Positions 59,553-64,000 of a DNA stretch of 64,000 nucleotides are shown one piece after another. Both the position numbers and the translations under genes were made by a program. This stretch comes from Pezizomycotina sp. ARF18. Taxonomy: Eukaryota > Ascomycota. Under the pieces are notes generated by a model that was given only the letters and a program-made list of their open reading frames with translations, was not told where the DNA came from and ran no database searches. The stretch spans positions 62,001 to 126,000 of the forward strand of contig AZLU01000057.1 of the NCBI GenBank assembly GCA_002224055.1, written 5' to 3'. Numbering within the stretch: position 1 is the stretch's first letter; each line of letters opens with the position of its first letter.

Positions 59553-60402
59553 ATGGAGGCGCTTTGGGAATATCGCCTTGTCATCTATAAACTTTTGAGC
59601 GTCATGGATAAATTATATACTAGTTGGGTACTACTAGGTATACTAGCTACTATCAGTCCGAACGCTATACGGACCTTACCATCACGTGCCAAGGCGAGAC
59701 TTTCAACGTTCACCGCGTCTTGGTATGCTCACGGTCCAAGGTCTTTGCCGCTATGTTTGATGGGGGTTTAAAGGTACGAAGAAGTCCACTAGCCGCGATC
59801 AGCCCAGGCTACATACATCAGATGACGCTGACTATATTCAGGAAGCTAGGACTTCACACATAGAACTCCCGACGACGAACCCCTCATTTTCCGCGAGTTC
59901 ATCAAGTACATGTACGAACAAGAGTTCCACGACATCAACATATCTCGAATAAGGCATCGCGGAGTCCTGAAATCCACGGCGCAGATCTACGCAATGGCAC
60001 ACAAGTACGATGTCGGGGCCTTCGAGGAAAAGGTGCAGGTGAAATTTACCCCATCGGCGACCGCCACGGCCGGCAGCTTTTTTGAAGTCCCAGATCCTGA
60101 TGGGGGCCGAGTTTCAACGCATGTCTTAAGCACATCTGGGAGGAGTTCTTCCACTCCATCCCTTTCATTTACGAGGGAACGCCGGACTCGAATCATGGCC
60201 TCCGTGACCCGGCGTCGGGGCTGTTGCGCAAGATTGGAAATAAGATCACGAAGAGCAATTTGAGCCTTTGAAAGCTGCCGCGGATCGAAGCTTAAGGGAA
60301 AATCCGGAGTTTGCTTTGGATGTTTTGAAACTTTACATGGAAGACGAAGACGGGCTAAGGCTGCCTTTTGCACTTCCGCCCGTAGTCATATTGAAATTCT
60401 AG
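59553..60402 (+). CDS. BTB/POZ domain protein, copy 1
   Basis: BTB/POZ proteins dimerise and often act as adaptors for Cul3 ubiquitin ligases; fungal genomes carry many short ones of unknown role. The start is ATG 59553 or 59604. The domain begins YQSERYTDLTITCQGETFNV with HRVLVCSRSKVFAAMFDGGL. The intron 59774-59841 follows, then the second half in shifted frame: DDEPLIFREFIKYMYEQEF and AQIYAMAHKYDVGAFEEKV. The C-terminal family region reads HSIPFIYEGTPDSNHGLRD, LRKIGNKITKSNL and ENPEFALDVLKLYMEDEDGL, ending PPVVILKF at TAG 60400-60402. About 260 residues, normal for the family. Three or more frame changes, each one missing base. Confidence 0.75.
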
Positions 60403-60937
60403 TGATGGACATCGCCGGCCAATGCCTACCTGAAGGATTGAGGGACGCTTGTCGGCTTTTGAGCTAGATTCCTTTTTGTTAGCTCGACCCGTCACCCGAA
60501 ACTCTAGAAATACCGAGTCATGTGAAACCCAGGTTGTGGGCTCAATGGATGAATGAGATATATATTTACCATAGTGATACCTACAGGAGACTTTATCTAT
60601 ATTTATCTACAGTTGACCCTTTTAACAAAAATCGATCGCGATACAGGCTTTTAGCAGGCAGCACACCTGGAACGAACACTGCAGCTTCGCTACAGAATTT
60701 ACCATCTTTCAATATGCAACAACCCCACCCGATAACGGCCCAAATCGTCGCTCCAGCACCTATAACAGCACCTTTCCCCTTGCCTCTATGTCTCCAGACA
60801 CTCACGCGTCCGCGACGCACAAGCACAGTCCCGAAATCGTTAATATCCCATCGCCTTCGGCAGGTTCTTCTGGTCGAGCGCTACAAGCGCGATTCCGATG
60901 CTTACATCCCTCGCGCCGATCAGGGGTAGTGCGTGCT
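60403..60937 (+). other. Weak plus-strand Ser/Pro-rich candidate
   Basis: Around 60712-60929 the plus strand reads MQQPHPITAQIVAPAPITAP then, in shifted frame, HASATHKHSPEIVNIPSPSA and VERYKRDSDAYIPRADQG, ending at TAG 60927-60929. Composition is protein-like, but the family is unknown and the antisense strand has a competing Gly-rich frame. I cannot decide between them. Confidence 0.3.
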
Positions 60938-61427
60938 TTAACGTTGAGTCGGCTTTTTGCACGCGGCGTCGGGAACGTCTACGACTTTCGTGGGGGGAAC
61001 GGACGGGGGGAAGGCCGAGGAGGTCTGCGGCGGTTTTACGGGGCCAGCGAGGATTGCAAGGCCGAGGGTTACATAGCCGGCGGCGACGGAGAGGCCAAGG
61101 ATACGCCAGGTCGAGGGGCGAGGTTGAACGGTAAAGTTGACATCTGGCTTTTTATCGTGACTCGGGGAAGCGGGTGATGGAGGCAATTGAGGTTTCTGGT
61201 GAGTGGGACTTAGACGAGCGCTTTGCTGAGTTAAGTAAATAGCGGTTTATAAAATCGTAGAGATAATAAGTAACAGCACTCCAGCTTAGAGAAGCGTATG
61301 GCAGGATTGACAGCGCTGGGTAATTATAATCCACGGAGGTTTCGCCCCGCAGTTGATTTTTTGAGCCCGCTTGCAGCGAGACAATTGACGTAAAAATAGC
61401 TAATCCTGTCACGTACCGGAATTGCAA
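60938..61427 (-). CDS. Possible small single-span membrane protein
   Basis: The minus strand encodes PDVNFTVQPRPSTWRILGLS followed by the hydrophobic span VAAGYVTLGLAILAGPVK and a Pro-rich tail. An upstream frame (61152-61427) supplies SKSHSPETSIASITRFP. The arrangement (polar N-part, Pro/Ser linker, one helix) fits a small organelle or membrane protein, but no family is recognised and the start is uncertain. Confidence 0.35.
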
Positions 61428-61576
61428 TGCCGGCGGGGCAGCTTATCCAATCAGGATTAAAGGCAGACGTAGACCAATCTAGGAGTTTGGGGCTCGATTG
61501 AATAGGCTGTAGTTTCTTTTCTTAGAGAATGGATCGTTCGATCCTAGCTATTCATAATATGTAGGACGATATATTA

Positions 61577-63040
61577 TTAATAGTTATCTAAGGCAAGAGG
61601 CAGATTGAAAATAAGATACGATAAGAAGCAGATACAAGTCCCGACACACCACGATGGGTGGATTAGGCGGAGATGTCTGTCAAATTGTCCCCAATTTCCG
61701 TCTGCTTCCGGAGATATAGCAAGCACCCTGTCAGTGTCACAGCATTTACACCTCACTTTCGAGACCACAGATTCGTCCGAGGAACCTTCTTCTCCGCATT
61801 TGTCACAAATTATCCTACCCCTATTAAGGAATGCCTCAACAACCGCCATAGCGAATCCGGACACGCGCTCATCGCTTGAAGCCTCGCCGGCTTCAAGTCC
61901 CCGTATTGCATTTTCTAAGAGGCGATAAGAAAAGATATCTGCCATCGCGCGGATAGTCAATTCTCGCAGTCTGGTGTCATCTGGAAAAATAAACGAGCCC
62001 ATTTTTTGCCATTGTATGCCCCAAAATGGCAAAATTACTAAAACGCTATCGTGCTATATCTAGGTATAAATAGATATATTTGTTTAGAATATAAACCCGT
62101 TTAGAATATAAAATTTGTTAAAATATAAAATTTAACTAATAATAATAATAATATATAATAGTATAACTTTAATATATAGTTTATTTTAATTTTTTAATAT
62201 ATTTTAGCGTTACAAAGTCTTATTTTATATCATTCATATTATTTTTAAGGTATAGTGTTTTAATTTTCTTAATTTTAATAAATATAAATATATTTATTAA
62301 TATTTTTATTAATTTTTAATAGCTAATAATATAAAACGATATAATATAATTTAAAATAAGTTTAAATAATAAAATAAGGTTTGGTCTATTTTAAAATTAA
62401 ACACATGCACGAATGTATTTGGAGCTTTTCCTGATGGTCGGACGTGAGGGTGTAGATAGCGGGAATAGACTTGAACAAGAGGATGTAGTTTTTCGAGGAG
62501 AAATGCCGGTGTGTAGTAGGTGTAGTAGTCCCTGAAGTCGTTTTGAGCTCCTGAATCTCGTACTTATCCGCCACAGCGTAGACTTCAGCTTGAAATTTCA
62601 TAGGACAGTGTCCAACATCGTTCACCCCATAGCCATACGTGTACAGGGATTGGATCATAGCGTAGGATCATAGCGTAGAGCACACACGGGCTCCCTCGGG
62701 CAGGTTGACATGACAACTCTCCCCTACCTAAGATACGATATCAGCTAAAGACCCTCTGCGCTGTTCGGCTGAGGATAGATTTCCCCTAAGCTTACCTTGA
62801 ACTTCCCGTTCATCATGGTGCTAAATACCTAGACTGTGCGCAGACTATAACGCGGTGGACGTTGAAGGTCCTGTCCTGGCAGGTGATCGTCATTTCTGTG
62901 TACTTCCGGACAAGTATACGCTAGGTATGGTTTAGTAGGTAAGCATCGTATCGAGATCGAGATATCTTGACGGACTTCAAACCCGGGCTGAGGTCAGCCA
63001 CTTGCTTCCATACTCCCTCGGGGAGATAGTATGGATTCAT
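61577..63040 (-). CDS. BTB/POZ domain protein, copy 2, with an AT-rich island inside
   Basis: ATG 63040 gives MNPYYLPEGVWKQVADLSPG. The BTB domain follows in shifted frame (YTEMTITCQDRTFNVHRVIV), ending NGKFK at the intron 62728-62795. Exon 2 continues LYTYGYGVNDVG and FQAEVYAVADKYEIQELK, then LLFKSIPAIYTLTSDHQEK. About 350 bases of nearly pure AT (62040-62385) come next. Beyond them an intact frame (61577-62032) supplies what looks like the family C-terminus: LRELTIRAMADIFSYRLLEN, VSGFAMAVVEAFLNRGRIIC, with a zinc-ribbon-like C-x-x-C...C-x-C-C. The exons match BTB copy 1 in layout, including intron position and length. I infer one gene interrupted by an insertion or an AT-rich intron. Confidence 0.55.
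62040..62385. repeat. AT-rich island inside BTB copy 2
   Basis: About 350 bases of TA-rich words (TAGAATATAAACCCGTTTAG, then TTAATATATTTT) with almost no CA or TG. The composition is that of a RIP-mutated repeat. No element ends or target duplication were found. Confidence 0.55.
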
Positions 63041-63386
63041 CTCAGGCTGGGGCCTGCCTCCGGGACTTCAGATGGAGACTGGTTTCAAGCTGTATGAATA
63101 ATATTCTTCAGTGTATCGTGATATGGTAATGATAGTTAAAGGCGATTAGCGTTCGTTAGTTGTTAGTATACGATCTACGTATTTTTTTTTTTTCTGGAAA
63201 ATTGATATTGCGGTCCCCTACATATTAACAAGGCAAAGCAAGACCAAAATAAAAGAAAGAAGAAAGAAAGAAAACTGCTGCTCATGCTGCTACTGCTGCT
63301 CATACTGCTACTTTTACTACTACAGCGATGTCGCGATACTGTAGCGCCGTCGTTATTAACGCTGCAGCGCCGTCGTTGACTTCAAG
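63041..63386. other. Intergenic, ends in a CTG/CTA-rich repeat
   Basis: Promoter region of BTB copy 2, then GAAAGAAAGAA runs and CTGCTGCTCATGCTGCTACTG-type triplets from about 63273 to 63330, up to the donor site of BTB copy 3. No first exon of a BTB domain is visible here. Confidence 0.5.
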
Positions 63387-63949
63387 GTACACTTGGTCGG
63401 GATACGGATCTGTGGCCTAAGGTAGGCATTAATATCTCTGGTCATCATTCCAGAGGGACAGTCAAACCACATCGGGCTCCCGGACGATAATCCTCACGCG
63501 TTCCAGTACTTTCTTGAATACCTCTATCGCTGCAAGTATACGGCCCCCAAAAAATACGCCGTCGACACCGAAGCTCCACGCGCAGATCTACGCTCTGCAG
63601 ATAAACACGATGTTCCGCGGCTCGCAGACAAGGCAAGACAAATCATCCCAGGTCGCTAAAGCTTGTAGTGGACGCCGATTTCTTGGAGTCCGTCGAGAAT
63701 ATATATACGTCCACGCCGGAATCAAACCGCGGTCACCGAGGTATAGCGTGAATCGCTTTCAGCTGTAGAAAAGTCGGGTACCCTACTGATTATCTCCGGA
63801 AGGTCGTTGAGCAAGCGGAAGGGTGGAAAAAGCTCAGACGAGCGTTTTTTAAACGGTTCCTTGACTTCGCTATTGACGTGTTGGAGGGTCTCTTGGAGGA
63901 ACCTATGGCAGCCTGCTACGATTGCGCGAAAGCTCATCAAAGAGGGTGA
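63387..63949 (+). pseudogene. BTB/POZ protein, copy 3, lacking the N-terminal half of the domain
   Basis: A 67-base intron (63387-63453) sits after TTCAAG, exactly where copies 1 and 2 have theirs. The second half of the BTB domain follows: IGLPDDNPHAFQYFLEYLYR, then HAQIYALADKHDVPRLADK-like sequence in alternating frames. The C-terminal family region FLESVENIYTSTPESNRG and LRKVVEQAEGWKKLRRAFFK ends at TGA 63947-63949. The first exon (the T-D-L-x-I-x-C...V-H-R part) is missing; a CTG-rich repeat occupies its place. This is either a truncated copy or one whose first exon was replaced. Confidence 0.6.
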
Positions 63950-64000
63950 GCAACCTAGGATGGCGAAGCGCTTTGGGTGCTGTTAGGGAGACGTTCAAAT

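Noticed and set aside
1-64000. tRNA, rRNA genes and CRISPR arrays
   Set aside because: I looked for T-loop-like GTTCRANNC words in cloverleaf context, conserved rRNA words, and regularly spaced direct repeats; none gave a supportable structure.

Overview
The window reads as nuclear DNA of a filamentous ascomycete (Pezizomycotina). The evidence is short introns of 55-130 bases with GTAAGT-type donors and CTAAC/CTGAC branch sites, families typical of that group (rhodopsin-like integral membrane protein, CorA-like membrane proteins, DUF4385, BTB/POZ, a DHA1 drug-efflux MFS transporter, a secreted CAP protein), and AT-rich C-to-T-mutated repeats that look like repeat-induced point mutation (RIP). 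I cannot name the species. No rRNA, tRNA or CRISPR array was found.

Layout: 0.9-2.3 kb holds a disordered hypothetical protein; 4.2-6.0 kb a secreted Ser/Thr-rich CAP protein; 7.1-9.4 kb and 12.9-14.3 kb two CorA-like membrane proteins with a lone ankyrin repeat between them; 18.2-18.8 kb a small secreted protein with a duplicated promoter; 20.1-20.5 kb a small Cys/His protein; 21.8-23.8 kb an MFS transporter; 26.4-27.2 kb a possible permuted papain-like protein; 28.2-29.4 kb a rhodopsin-like membrane protein. The stretch 29.4-34.5 kb is essentially gene-free. A very large gene follows at 34.5-41.4 kb, then DUF4385 at 41.8-42.3 kb, a 230-base poly-T tract, and a helical hypothetical protein at 43.2-43.8 kb. 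From 44.1 to 55.9 kb lie three paralogous secreted cysteine-rich multi-module genes; the third is split by a complete but RIP-decayed Ty1/Copia element (49,622-54,547) with 311/312-base LTRs and a perfect CCCGG target duplication. An N-anchored hypothetical protein (57.0-58.4 kb) and three BTB/POZ gene copies (59.5-64 kb), one apparently interrupted and one truncated, complete the window.

The most novel content is the 34.5-41.4 kb gene. It encodes about 2,200 residues with at least seven diverged copies of a roughly 95-residue domain that I do not recognise. Each copy is marked by a Trp-Pro-type motif followed by L-P-x-x-L and a V-x-V strand. The copies are separated by acidic and Gly/Ser-rich linkers, and a coiled coil closes the protein.

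A caution applies to the whole annotation. In nearly every conserved gene the protein family can be followed only by changing reading frame every 100-300 bases. At the breaks I checked, one base is missing, usually from a run of 2-4 identical bases, while the amino-acid sequence on both sides stays well conserved. That looks more like uncorrected single-base deletions in the assembly than real gene death, so the gene limits here are best treated as loci rather than exact coding sequences.
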